35,420 nucleotides of DNA, taken from the NCBI GenBank assembly GCA_937969345.1, contig CALBVK010000302.1, positions 1-35,420 on the forward strand. Reading direction: 5' to 3'. Under the pieces are notes generated by a model. It was given only the letters and a program-made list of their open reading frames with translations. It searched no databases and had not been told where the DNA came from. This document shows, piece after piece, positions 1-9,259 of this stretch. How positions within the stretch are numbered: position 1 is the stretch's first letter; every line of letters starts with the position of its first letter. The DNA comes from an uncultured Acidimicrobiales bacterium. Its GTDB lineage: Bacteria > Actinomycetota > Acidimicrobiia > Acidimicrobiales > SHLQ01. The translations under genes were made by a program, and so were the position numbers.

Positions 1-1010
1 TCGCTAGCCCCGAGCTGTCGGTCGCCCGTCGATAGCTTCTGCGGACGTGACGAGCCCAAGCTCAGCGCCGCCGCTGCGTCGATGGCGGTCAGCAGGTCGC
101 GGAGCGCACGCGGTGGGGGGAAGTACTCGTCCTCCTCGGTAATTCGCACCTCGCTAACACCGTTGGTCGGGTCCAGGCGGTTAATGACCGACTCCACCAG
201 TTCCTCACTCGCCGAAGCGCCAGCGGTGACTCCGACGACACCGGTGAGGTCGCTCGGCAGTTCGTCGGCGGTATTCACACGAAGTACGCGATCGCAGCCG
301 CTTTCTGCGGCCAAGCGGGCCAGCGCCATGGTGTTCGAGGAGTTCGAGGAACCAATGACCACCATTGCATCGCACTCTGGGGCGATCTTCGTGAGCGCAC
401 CTTGACGATTGGTCGTGGCGAAACAGAGGTCGGAGCGTCCTGGGGTCCACATCTCGGGCCAGCGTTCGAGAGCAGCATCTTGTACCGACGCCCAGTCACG
501 GTGGCTCAGGGTGGTCTGTGCGAGCAATGCTGTTGGACCGTCGATCTGGGGGAGTGCTTGCACCTCCTCGATGGACTCGACCCGGTGAATGGCTTCTGGA
601 GCCACCGCCATCGTGCCCACGGCTTCCTCGTGTCCATCATGGCCAACATAGACAATCTGGTAACCCTTGCCAGCCCGGACCTTGACCTCGTGGTGAACCT
701 TCGTGACGAGCGGACACACCGCGTCAACGATGTAACCACCGGTGTTCGTTGCCGCCTGCACAACCTCTGGGGCTGAGCCATGAGCGGACAACATGATCGG
801 AGCTCCTTCGGGAACTTCGTCGATGTCATCGACAAAGACGACGCCCATGTCCTCGAAGCGTTGCACGACTAAGCGGTTGTGCACGATCTCGTGGTAGCAG
901 TACACCGGTGGTGGAAAGGCTCGGACCATTGCGGCAAGTGCCTTGATAGCCATCTCAACTCCAGCACAGAAGCCTCGTGGTGCGGCGAGCAGAACTTGGT
1001 CAACGGGCAT
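1..1010 (-). CDS. ispH: 4-hydroxy-3-methylbut-2-enyl diphosphate reductase (IspH/LytB), 3' end truncated by the window edge
   Basis: Manual minus-strand translation from ATG at 1010: MPVDQVLLAAPRGFCAGVEMAIKAL...YCYHEIVHNRLVV...DDIDEVPEGAPIMLSAHGSAPEV...VCPLVTKVH...GHDGHEEAVGTM...ATTNRQG...VIGSSNSSNTMALA...VTAGASASEELV. These are IspH motifs. The frame stays open to position 1. Confidence 0.95.
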   Translation of the reverse strand, partial: MPVDQVLLAAPRGFCAGVEMAIKALAAMVRAFPPPVYCYHEIVHNRLVVQRFEDMGVVFVDDIDEVPEGAPIMLSAHGSAPEVVQAATNTGGYIVDAVCPLVTKVHHEVKVRAGKGYQIVYVGHDGHEEAVGTMAVAPEAIHRVESIEEVQALPQIDGPTALLAQTTLSHRDWASVQDAALERWPEMWTPGRSDLCFATTNRQGALTKIAPECDAMVVIGSSNSSNTMALARLAAESGCDRVLRVNTADELPSDLTGVVGVTAGASASEELVESVINRLDPTNGVSEVRITEEDEYFPPPRALRDLLTAIDAAAALSLGSSRPQKLSTGDRQLGAS

Positions 1011-1163
1011 TTGCCAAGTCTATTTGGTGAACGACATCGAGCGAGGCTTCAACACCGCGTGTCGACGTTGCAGTACGGACAGACCCGTCGCAAAACGCCC
1101 CTGGGAGTGGCTGAGACAGATGGCCGCACCTGGCAGAGGCGCAACGGCCCTAACCTTGACCAG

Positions 1164-2561
1164 ATGTCCACCGCCGTCGCTGTCGCGCGCCCACGAGTAA
1201 TCAGTGTTGAGCCAGGCTCTCCCGCTGAGCGCGCCGGCTTGCTCATTGGTGACGAGCTCGTCACGATCGAGGGAGAACAGCCTCGGGATATCCTTGAGTA
1301 CCGGACGCTCGTCGATAGTGACGAGATTGCATTTGTGATCGACCGCAACGGTTTGACGCTCGATGTCGACGTCGAAAAGCTGTCGACCGAACCCCTCGGT
1401 ATCGAGGTCCACTCCGCCCTGTTCGACGAGGTTCGTACCTGCGATAACCATTGCGAATTCTGCTTCATCTACCAACTACCCCCGAACCTTCGCAAGAGCC
1501 TCTACCTGAAGGACGACGACTATCGCTTGTCGTTCCTCTATGGCAACTACACGACGCTGACACGGTTCACCGAAGCCGATCTCGAACGAGTTATCACCGA
1601 GAAACTGTCGCCGCTAAATGTGAGCATTCACGCAACGGACCCCGCAGTTCGCGAAGAAATGCTCCGCAATCGGCGTGGGGCGTCGTCGCTGCGTTGGCTG
1701 TCGGCCTTGCTCGACGCCGGCATTGAAGTGCACGGCCAGGTCGTCGTGTGTCCGGGAATCAACGACGGCCTTGTCCTCGACCAGACCCTCGCCGATATTG
1801 CCGACAAGTACCGAGATCTTGCGACCGTCTCGGTCGTGCCGCTCGGCGTATCAAAGTACTCGACAGAAGAACGCATGCGAGCCCACACACTCGAAGAGGC
1901 CCAAACGGTCGTCGACGTCGTCGAACGCTGGCAGGACGTGTTCGAGAAGACCATCGGTCGACGTCTGGTGCATGCGTCCGACGAGTACTACCTCAACGCA
2001 GAGCGACCTTTTCCGCCTCGCGAGGCGTACGGGGACATTCCGATGTACGAGGACGGAATCGGCATGGCCCGATCGTTCGAGGCCGAATTCACCGGCGAGG
2101 TCGATACCGGGGTCGGAACCGAAGCCGGCTTCTTTGCCTGGGTCGATGCTGCGCCCGCCGAGGGATACCGCGCTCCGCGTACCTGTGCTCCCGAGGCCGA
2201 TGGTGCCTCGACGGTGATGTTGACGCCTCGGCGCACGGCGCCAGTAGGCATTCTCACCGGCGAACTCGGGGCGCAGGTCATCGAGCCACTACTGGCCGAC
2301 CACGATCGCGACGATGTTCGCGTTATCACCGTTGAGAACGAGTTCTTCGGTGGCAACGTTGGGGTTGCTGGTCTGATGGTCGGAGCCGACCTTCAGCGCG
2401 TCCTGGCGGCCGAGCCTGAGGGGCATAGATACCTGCTCCCCGATGTTTGTCTTAACCGTGGGCTGTTCCTCGACGGCCTCTCACCAGACGATCTTCCTCG
2501 TCGCGTGGAAATTATCGAAACCGATGGCATTGCCCTGCGCAATGCTCTGGAGCTCCCATGA
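1164..2561 (+). CDS. DUF512 family protein: N-terminal PDZ-like domain plus radical SAM-like domain
   Basis: Internal start MSTAVAVARPRVISVEPGSPAERAGLLIGDELVTIEG (PDZ-like); CDNHCEFCFIYQLP Cys cluster; family-typical C-terminus (GGNVGVAGLMVGADL...LPDVCLNRGLFLDG). The longer 879 start overlaps ispH and is unlikely. Confidence 0.9.
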   Translation: MSTAVAVARPRVISVEPGSPAERAGLLIGDELVTIEGEQPRDILEYRTLVDSDEIAFVIDRNGLTLDVDVEKLSTEPLGIEVHSALFDEVRTCDNHCEFCFIYQLPPNLRKSLYLKDDDYRLSFLYGNYTTLTRFTEADLERVITEKLSPLNVSIHATDPAVREEMLRNRRGASSLRWLSALLDAGIEVHGQVVVCPGINDGLVLDQTLADIADKYRDLATVSVVPLGVSKYSTEERMRAHTLEEAQTVVDVVERWQDVFEKTIGRRLVHASDEYYLNAERPFPPREAYGDIPMYEDGIGMARSFEAEFTGEVDTGVGTEAGFFAWVDAAPAEGYRAPRTCAPEADGASTVMLTPRRTAPVGILTGELGAQVIEPLLADHDRDDVRVITVENEFFGGNVGVAGLMVGADLQRVLAAEPEGHRYLLPDVCLNRGLFLDGLSPDDLPRRVEIIETDGIALRNALELP

Positions 2562-3859
2562 GCACACTGCCAACCGTTGCCATTGTCGGACGTCCAAACG
2601 TCGGCAAGAGCACGCTCGTTAACCGCATTATTGGTCGCCGCGAAGCAATCGTTGAGGAACGCCCTGGTGTTACTCGCGACCGAAAAGAAGTCACTGCAGA
2701 GTGGCAGGGGCGAGAGTTCATCCTGATCGACACGGGCGGCTGGATGGCCGACCAAGACGGTGATGCCCTCGACGCCAAGGTCTCCCGTCAGAGCGAGCGA
2801 GCGATCGAGGAAGCCGATGTCGTGCTCTTCGTCGTCGACGCTTCCGTGGGTGCCACAGCCGATGACCAGCTCGTTGCCGACCTCGTTCGGCGTGTCGATA
2901 CGCCGACGTTTCTCGTTGCGAACAAGGTCGACAACGAGCAACAACAACACGTGATCTGGGACTTGCTCAATCTGGGGTTTGGCGACCCGAAACCCGTCAG
3001 TGCGTTGCACGGTGTTGGTACTGCCGATCTTCTCGACGAAATCATGATGGTGCTCCCTCCCGAGATCTTCGAGGAAGAAGACGAAGACGAGGAGCGCATC
3101 TTTGGCGTGTCGATCGTCGGCCGACCCAACGTTGGCAAGTCGACGTTGTTCAACCGTCTCATCGGCGATGAGCGAGCAGTAGTTCACGACATGCCTGGCA
3201 CCACTCGTGACTCGATCGATACGGTCGTTGAGACCGATGGTGGTCCAATCCGCTTCATCGATACCGCAGGTATGCGTCGCAAGGCCAAGGTCGATGAGGA
3301 GACCGAGTACTACTCGCTGGTTCGGGCGCTGCGATCGGTCGACAAGTCCGACGTCGCCTTTCTCGTTATCGATGCAACCGTCGGCGTCACCGCGCAAGAC
3401 CAACGCCTTGCCGAACGTGTCGACGCTGCGGGGTGTCCGATCGTTGTCCTGCTGAACAAGTGGGAGCTGCTCAACGCTGAAGCACGCAAGGAGACCATGC
3501 GCAACGTAGAGCGCAAGCTCCACTTCCTGGGTGAATCGCCCGTCATTCGCATCAGTGCACTCACCGGAAAGAGCGTCAACAAGCTCTGGCCCGCACTGCA
3601 CGACGCCTTGTCGTCGTATTCGACACGCATCCCGACCCGCAAGGTCAACGTCGTCATTCGGGCTGCCCAAGCCGCTCAGCCAGCCCCCGAAGGTGGCCGT
3701 GTGCTGTATGCAACCCAGGGTGCAACCGACCCACCGACCTTTACCTTGTTCAGCAACAAAGAACTCCCGCGCACCTATTTGCGGTACCTCGAGCGCAGTT
3801 TGCGCGAGGCCTTCGACATGGGAAACACCCCAATCAAGCTGCGGGTTCGTAAACGCTAG
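2558..3859 (+). CDS. der: ribosome biogenesis GTPase Der (EngA), double GTPase domains
   Basis: Two P-loops (GRPNVGKSTLVNR and GRPNVGKSTLFNR), DTGG / DTAGMRRKAKV, NKVD / NKWE, C-terminal KH-like domain; overlaps the preceding stop by 4 nt (ATGA). Confidence 0.97.
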   Translation: MSTLPTVAIVGRPNVGKSTLVNRIIGRREAIVEERPGVTRDRKEVTAEWQGREFILIDTGGWMADQDGDALDAKVSRQSERAIEEADVVLFVVDASVGATADDQLVADLVRRVDTPTFLVANKVDNEQQQHVIWDLLNLGFGDPKPVSALHGVGTADLLDEIMMVLPPEIFEEEDEDEERIFGVSIVGRPNVGKSTLFNRLIGDERAVVHDMPGTTRDSIDTVVETDGGPIRFIDTAGMRRKAKVDEETEYYSLVRALRSVDKSDVAFLVIDATVGVTAQDQRLAERVDAAGCPIVVLLNKWELLNAEARKETMRNVERKLHFLGESPVIRISALTGKSVNKLWPALHDALSSYSTRIPTRKVNVVIRAAQAAQPAPEGGRVLYATQGATDPPTFTLFSNKELPRTYLRYLERSLREAFDMGNTPIKLRVRKR

Positions 3860-3928
3860 AGCCGAGATGAGAATGCGTTACCGATCGGTACGCAGCGCCT
3901 CGCAGCGTTCTCGGCTACGCTTTTCGCC

Positions 3929-5014
3929 ATGAAGGCCATCGTACTCATTGGACTTGGCCTCGTTTGCGTGGTGGCCGCGATCGGGTGGGCTCGTTCCGCG
4001 CGCTATCGGCGTCGGTTCCTCAACAACGTCGAGACCGACAACGACAACGGACAGGAAGACGCTGCCTACCGTCTCGCTCAGTCCGCATTCCGCAAAGACG
4101 TCCAGTCGGCGTTCCTGTACTCGGTCTTGGCGTTCGCGTCGTTCGTGACCGCAGCGAGTGACGATGAACGCGCAGCGATCGTGTTTGGTCTCGTGGCCGT
4201 CCCGGCGTTCGTGTCGGTGGTCTGGTCTCGAGGAGCCATCAAAGAAGCCCGACTGAGCCGCCAGCGGTTCTTTCTCGAGAAACGTGCCGAAGAAGCGCTC
4301 CAGCAGGAGGACTTCGCTCCCAAAGCATGGGCAGCTCGACTCGCTCCCGATTCCCTGCCGGACGTCACGGGCTTTGAAGTCGGCCGTGTCTACGAGGCTG
4401 GTTCGGGGCTCATGGCCGGAGACTTCTTCGACGTGTATCGGGTTGGAGACAAACGTCTTGCCGCCGTTATCGGCGACGTTCGCGGCCACGGTATCGAGAG
4501 CTCGATCACCGCGTTCCAAGCCAAATACCTGCTGCGCGTCTTCCTCCGGCAGTTCCGTGACCCGGCGCAGGCTCTCGAAGAACTCAACCAGCAGATGTCG
4601 GAGATGGACCGCGGCGAAGAGTTCATCTCGATGATCGTCGTCGTATTCGATACCGAAGCCGGCACGATTCGCTATGCCTCCGCCGGTCACCCAGCTGGCT
4701 GGTTGTGGCACGCACGCGAGGTGCAACCCCTCCGTGCGACCGGACCTTTGCTCATGCTCGACCCGGGAGCGTCCTACTTCAGTAAAGAAGTACCGCTTGC
4801 CCCCGACGATTTCGTGCTGCTCTACACCGATGGACTGGCCGAGGCACGCAACGGCGACGAGCTCTTCGGCGAAGAACGCATTGCGATGGCGATCCGTCGG
4901 GACCCTGGTGCGTCCCCTGAGGTCCTCACTAAGGCGTTGCTCGAGGCAGCACGCGACTTTGGCAACGGCATGATCGACGACGACGTAGCCATCCTGGCTG
5001 TCCGCCGTAGCTAG
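3929..5014 (+). CDS. PP2C-type SpoIIE/RsbU-family serine phosphatase with N-terminal membrane segments
   Basis: MKAIVLIGLGLVCVVAAIGWA TM; GDFFDVYRVGDKRLAAVIGDVRGHGIESS...YASAGHPAGWL...LLYTDGLAEARN...DDDVAILAVR. Confidence 0.9.
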   Translation: MKAIVLIGLGLVCVVAAIGWARSARYRRRFLNNVETDNDNGQEDAAYRLAQSAFRKDVQSAFLYSVLAFASFVTAASDDERAAIVFGLVAVPAFVSVVWSRGAIKEARLSRQRFFLEKRAEEALQQEDFAPKAWAARLAPDSLPDVTGFEVGRVYEAGSGLMAGDFFDVYRVGDKRLAAVIGDVRGHGIESSITAFQAKYLLRVFLRQFRDPAQALEELNQQMSEMDRGEEFISMIVVVFDTEAGTIRYASAGHPAGWLWHAREVQPLRATGPLLMLDPGASYFSKEVPLAPDDFVLLYTDGLAEARNGDELFGEERIAMAIRRDPGASPEVLTKALLEAARDFGNGMIDDDVAILAVRRS

Positions 5015-5035
5015 CTCACCGATACGCTCCTGACC

Positions 5036-5266
5036 ATGCCCTGGTGCGATTCATGCTCGGCGTACCACGCCCCGACCGCACTCGACGGAGGCACCTGTCC
5101 CTCGTGCGGAGGCGTGGTCACCGACAACTCCCCGCACGGCCACGACGACGAGCGGACCGTTGGCCAATCGGCGCCGTGGCATTTCTGGATCGTTGTCGTC
5201 GCCCTCGCCGCGTATCTTCTGTGGCGAGCGGTCGTCGGAGTGCTCTGGGCGATTGAGAAGTTCTAG
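5036..5266 (+). CDS. small zinc-ribbon protein with one C-terminal transmembrane helix
   Basis: CDSC...CPSC cysteine pairs; hydrophobic WHFWIVVVALAAYLLWRAVVGVLW; TACGCT 7 nt before the ATG. Confidence 0.7.
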   Translation: MPWCDSCSAYHAPTALDGGTCPSCGGVVTDNSPHGHDDERTVGQSAPWHFWIVVVALAAYLLWRAVVGVLWAIEKF

Positions 5267-5352
5267 TTCTTGCCCAATTTGGCGAGCGGACGCGATTATT
5301 CGCCCCCGCCGCACAACTTTCGCAGAACGTGCCACTACGATCGACGGCTGTA

Positions 5353-5427
5353 CGGGCTGTGGCGCAGCTTGGTTAGCGCGCTTCACTGGGGGTGAAGAGG
5401 CCGGAGGTTCAAATCCTCTCAGCCCGA
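5353..5427 (+). tRNA. tRNA-Pro (anticodon GGG)
   Basis: Acceptor CGGGCTG/CAGCCCG; anticodon arm CTTCA-CTGGGGG-TGAAG; T-arm GGAGG-TTCAAAT-CCTCT; discriminator A; CCA not encoded. Confidence 0.95.
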
Positions 5428-5485
5428 CAACTATCTTGTTCAGCGGTCGCAATCCGAGCCCTGGCGGGCTCTCGATGCTCGGCTG

Positions 5486-6670
5486 TTACTTCTCGTAGAG
5501 CGTTACGACAGCGGCTCCGCCGAGACCGATGTTGTGTTGTAGCGCACGCGTCGCTCCAGCTACCTGACGATCGTTTGCCTCGCCGCGCAACTGCCAGCTG
5601 AGCTCGGCACACTGAGCGAGCCCTGTAGCGCCGAGCGGATGTCCCTTTGAGATCAAGCCTCCCGACGGGTTGACCACCCAACGCCCGCCGTACGTCGTCG
5701 CTCCGGCGTCGATGAGGTCGCCGCTCGCACCTTCCTCGCAGAGCCCGAGCGCCTCGTAGGTGAGCATCTCGTTGGGCGAGAAGCAGTCGTGAAGCTCGAT
5801 GACCTGAACATCGCTCGCATCGAAGCCCGCCATTTCATAGGCCGACCGTGCCGCAGCTGCCGACATATCCGCCCCAACGATCGTTCGAGCGTCCTCGGTT
5901 TCGAACGACGACGCGAAATCGGTCGCCATTGCTTGTCCGGCGATTCGAACTGCGGTCCCGTCGCGACCGAAACGTTCGACGGCGGCGGCACTCATGAGGA
6001 CTGCGGCTGCCGAGCCATCCGACGTCGGTGAACACTGCAGGCGCGTCAGCGGCGCATCGATCATCGGCGCATCGAGGATCTGGTCGAGCGAGTACACCTC
6101 CTGAAACTGTGCGTACGGGTTATTCGCCGAGTGCCGATGGTTTTTCTCGGCGACTTTGGCGAAGTGCTCTGGGGTTGTGCCAAAGCGACGCATGTGATCG
6201 TCAGCAGCACGTGCCCACATCTGCGGCGCAATGGGTGTGGAGCGAGGTTCGTGTAACTCATAGAGGTGCTCGATGTGCTGTTCCAACGGGTTCGCTCGAC
6301 CGTCGGTGTCGAGGTCCAACGAGCCTCTCTGCATCTTCTCGAACCCGACGACAAGTACGACATCGCAGAGGCCACCAGCCACCAGTTGACGTCCATACAT
6401 GAGCGCTGTCGAGCCGGTTGCGCAGTTGTTGTTCATGTTCACCACAGGCACGCCGGTACAGCCGAGCTCGTACACGGCGCGTTGCCCCGACGTGGACGAG
6501 CCAAACACATGGCCAACCGAAACGTGTTCGATGTGCTCATACGTGACGCCAGCATCCTCCATGGCGGCCGACGCTGCCTCACGAACCATGTCGGGGTAAT
6601 CCCAGTCGCGGCTACCGGGCCGTTCGAACTTGGTCATACCGACACCACCAACAAATACGGCTCGAGTCAT
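5486..6670 (-). CDS. thiolase-family protein / lipid-transfer (SCP-x type) acetyl-CoA acetyltransferase-like
   Basis: MTRAVFVGGVGMTKFERPGSRDWDYPDM...NNNCATGSTAL...ELHDCFSPNEMLTYEALGLCEEG...NPSGGLISKGHPLGATGLAQ; SD-like GAGGAGG before this ATG. Confidence 0.92.
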   Translation of the reverse strand: MTRAVFVGGVGMTKFERPGSRDWDYPDMVREAASAAMEDAGVTYEHIEHVSVGHVFGSSTSGQRAVYELGCTGVPVVNMNNNCATGSTALMYGRQLVAGGLCDVVLVVGFEKMQRGSLDLDTDGRANPLEQHIEHLYELHEPRSTPIAPQMWARAADDHMRRFGTTPEHFAKVAEKNHRHSANNPYAQFQEVYSLDQILDAPMIDAPLTRLQCSPTSDGSAAAVLMSAAAVERFGRDGTAVRIAGQAMATDFASSFETEDARTIVGADMSAAAARSAYEMAGFDASDVQVIELHDCFSPNEMLTYEALGLCEEGASGDLIDAGATTYGGRWVVNPSGGLISKGHPLGATGLAQCAELSWQLRGEANDRQVAGATRALQHNIGLGGAAVVTLYEK

Positions 6671-6766
6671 GGCTTCCTCCTCGACCATCGTGGCACAACG
6701 TGCAACACCAGGTTCACCACAGCTGCCTCCACAGCACCACGATGGGCGCCGGGGTACTGTTTGGAG

Positions 6767-7783
6767 ATGGCCGAACAAGTTCGTGAAATCGCCGGACGTG
6801 AAGTCACGATCACGAGCTCGGACAAGATGTACTTTCCGAAGCTCGACCTCACCAAGGGTGACGTGATCGACTACTTCCTCGACGTGTCCGAGTCGATACT
6901 CAACTGCTTTCGCGATCGGCCCGTGCTACTGCAGCGGTTCCCAAACGGCGTCGGCGGCAAGTCATTCTTTCAGAAGCGCATACCGGACAGCGCTCCCGAC
7001 TGGCTCGAGACGACGACGGTCGAAACAGTCAATGGCACGCCGTCGCGTGCGTTGGTCATGGCCGACGCCGCCCATCTGGCGTGGGCCGTGAACCTGGGGG
7101 CGTTCACGCTTCATCCATGGCCGTTCCGGATGCCGGGGCGCTATGTGGACGAACTTCGGATCGACCTAGACCCCGTACCGGGTATTGGCTTTGACGAGGT
7201 CCGGCACGGGGCCCGGCTCGTGCAGGAGTGGTTCGAGGCGAACGGCATCACGAGCTTCATCAAGACGAGCGGAAGTAAGGGTCTGCACGTCTATGTCCCA
7301 CTCGACGGGAGCGAGTCTGGTCCGCAGTGGAACAGCTACGACGTTCGCGGTGCTGCGGTGACGGTCGCTCGGCGGCTCGCAGCAGCTCACGGAGATCTGC
7401 TCACCGATGCATGGTGGAAGGAGGAGCGCGGGAGTCGAGTATTTATCGACTTCAATCAGAACGCTCCGCACAAGACGGTGTTCGGCGCCTGGTCGATACG
7501 TGCTCGAGTTGGGGCGCAGGTATCGACGCCGATCTGCTGGGAGGAGCTCGAGACCGTACAGCCCGATACGTTCACCGCGCTGACGGTTCCCCAGCGACTC
7601 GCCGATACCGGTGACCCATGGGCGGACATGTACTCGGTGCCACAAGACATCAGCGCGCTCGTCGAGGAGTTCCGTAATGGGTTGGAAACGGTAGGCGATG
7701 CGCCGTGGCCACCCGTGTATCCAAAGCAGCCGTTCGAACCGCCACGGGTAGCCCCGAGTCGAGCAAAGGCGACCGAGGACTAG
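6767..7783 (+). CDS. LigD-type polymerase/primase domain protein (standalone Pol domain)
   Basis: VREIAGREVTITSSDKMYFPKLDLTKGDVIDYFLDVSESIL...RPVLLQRFPNGVGGKSFFQKRIP...DELRIDLDPVPGIGFDEVR...KTSGSKGLHVYVPL...FIDFNQNAPHKTVFGAWSIRARVGAQVSTPICWEEL. Confidence 0.93.
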   Translation: MAEQVREIAGREVTITSSDKMYFPKLDLTKGDVIDYFLDVSESILNCFRDRPVLLQRFPNGVGGKSFFQKRIPDSAPDWLETTTVETVNGTPSRALVMADAAHLAWAVNLGAFTLHPWPFRMPGRYVDELRIDLDPVPGIGFDEVRHGARLVQEWFEANGITSFIKTSGSKGLHVYVPLDGSESGPQWNSYDVRGAAVTVARRLAAAHGDLLTDAWWKEERGSRVFIDFNQNAPHKTVFGAWSIRARVGAQVSTPICWEELETVQPDTFTALTVPQRLADTGDPWADMYSVPQDISALVEEFRNGLETVGDAPWPPVYPKQPFEPPRVAPSRAKATED

Positions 7784-9171
7784 TCCGTAACGGCTGGATC
7801 GGTGCCGATCGTCAGGGTCGGCAATAGCGAGACCGGCGGCTGCGGTGCCGGAATTTGGCCGGCAGCAGCAGCAAGGACGTCTTCGCGAAGTACTCCGAGA
7901 CCGACGTTGCCGCTATTGAGCGCCGGGTCCGTGCAGCCATCGAAGCCCCCCGTTCCGGTGCTCGACGAGTCCGTAAACTGTCGACCGAGTGAGGTGCCGT
8001 TGTCGTCGGTGAACCACCAGCGAAGGATGCCATCGACGATGGCCTGCGCTTCGGCATCGATCACGTCAGCTCGGCGCATGAGCGCAGCTTCGGAGCTGTT
8101 GGATAGGTACAGGAACTCGGTAATCACCGAGTCGAGTTCGGGCGAGAACCGATGTACGCCGTACAGGTCCTTGCCGTCCTCGCGAAGCCGAAGTGAGGCC
8201 CCTTCGCTGACCGTCGACACCCATTGAGCATCGAACTGGGCGGCAGCGGCGTTGAGCTCGTCGTAAAGCACCCGGGCCAAGCGTTCAGAGTCGGGGCGAG
8301 CCTCGGAGTAGAAGATCTCGGTGCCTGGTCGAGTCGAGCGGCGGGTTGCTCCACCATTGTGATGAAGGGACAGGAAGACATCGGGGGCAACAGCCTTTGC
8401 GATGTTTGCTCGTGTCTGGATCGGTACCCGGTAGTCGCCGGTTCGGGTGAGGATTGCGCTGATGCCGAGTTGTTCGAACTTGTCGATCACGAGCTCGGAA
8501 ACCTGGAGGTTGACGTTCTTTTCGAGAAGTCCGCCTCCGACCGCACCGGATTCGGATCCGCCATGACCCGGATCGATGACGACGCGGGCACGTTCAACGA
8601 TCGTTGCGTTCGAGAGGGTCGTGGTCGCTCCGCAGGGAGTCTCCACAGTCCAGTTGCCTTCGGTTCCGCCAAGGATTGGGAGCACAACGCCGCTATTGCT
8701 AATCGCGACACCTCGTGCCGCGGCGATGGTCTCGTCGGCCACCGTTACCGGCGGGGATGTGACCGCGTTTCGGCAGTTGACCGTTCGGCGGGTTTGGCCA
8801 TCCACGAGACGTAGGCAGACCCGATGCATGCCGGGCGTGACCCGGACTGCTTCGGAGAACGAGGCCGTGCGGCCGAAACCTGGTGGGCGAGGCGTCGCTC
8901 CGGTCGCGACCTGCAGCCCATCGACGAGAATTTCGTAGGTGATGGACTGAGCTGAATCTGGGTCGCTGGCGACTCCTTCGATCGTCAACGAATCATCGCC
9001 GGGCGTGATCGTGGTTAGGTGTCCTCGGGGAGCGCCCGCCCAACGGCCGATCGCCGGAGCAAGGCCAGGGTCGTCGGCCTGGGCCGCTACGGGGGCCACG
9101 AGCGCCAAAACGACGGTCGCGACGAGGACGAGAAAGCGGAGCTGCACCTCGCCGATTGTAGAGGGTGCCAT
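7780..9171 (-). CDS. N-acetylmuramoyl-L-alanine amidase (Amidase_3), secreted
   Basis: Signal peptide MAPSTIGEVQLRFLVLVATVVLALVAPVAAQA; VVIDPGHGGSESGAVGGGLLEKNVNLQV...LSLHHNGG...VITEFLYLSN. Confidence 0.92.
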   Translation of the reverse strand: MAPSTIGEVQLRFLVLVATVVLALVAPVAAQADDPGLAPAIGRWAGAPRGHLTTITPGDDSLTIEGVASDPDSAQSITYEILVDGLQVATGATPRPPGFGRTASFSEAVRVTPGMHRVCLRLVDGQTRRTVNCRNAVTSPPVTVADETIAAARGVAISNSGVVLPILGGTEGNWTVETPCGATTTLSNATIVERARVVIDPGHGGSESGAVGGGLLEKNVNLQVSELVIDKFEQLGISAILTRTGDYRVPIQTRANIAKAVAPDVFLSLHHNGGATRRSTRPGTEIFYSEARPDSERLARVLYDELNAAAAQFDAQWVSTVSEGASLRLREDGKDLYGVHRFSPELDSVITEFLYLSNSSEAALMRRADVIDAEAQAIVDGILRWWFTDDNGTSLGRQFTDSSSTGTGGFDGCTDPALNSGNVGLGVLREDVLAAAAGQIPAPQPPVSLLPTLTIGTDPAVTD

Positions 9172-9259
9172 ATCGGAGTAATCGGCGCGGGCGGACGTGA
9201 TATGAGTCAAACGGCCTACATCGAGAAACCGGTCGACCTTCGGCTACCGTCGGTGGGGT

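Noticed and set aside
2393-3670. 425-aa minus ORF
   Set aside because: Antisense shadow of der, a highly conserved gene on the plus strand.
5051-5452. 133-aa minus ORF containing GLRGFEPPASSPPVKRANQAAPQ
   Set aside because: The stretch is the antisense translation of the tRNA-Pro gene, a well-known annotation artefact.
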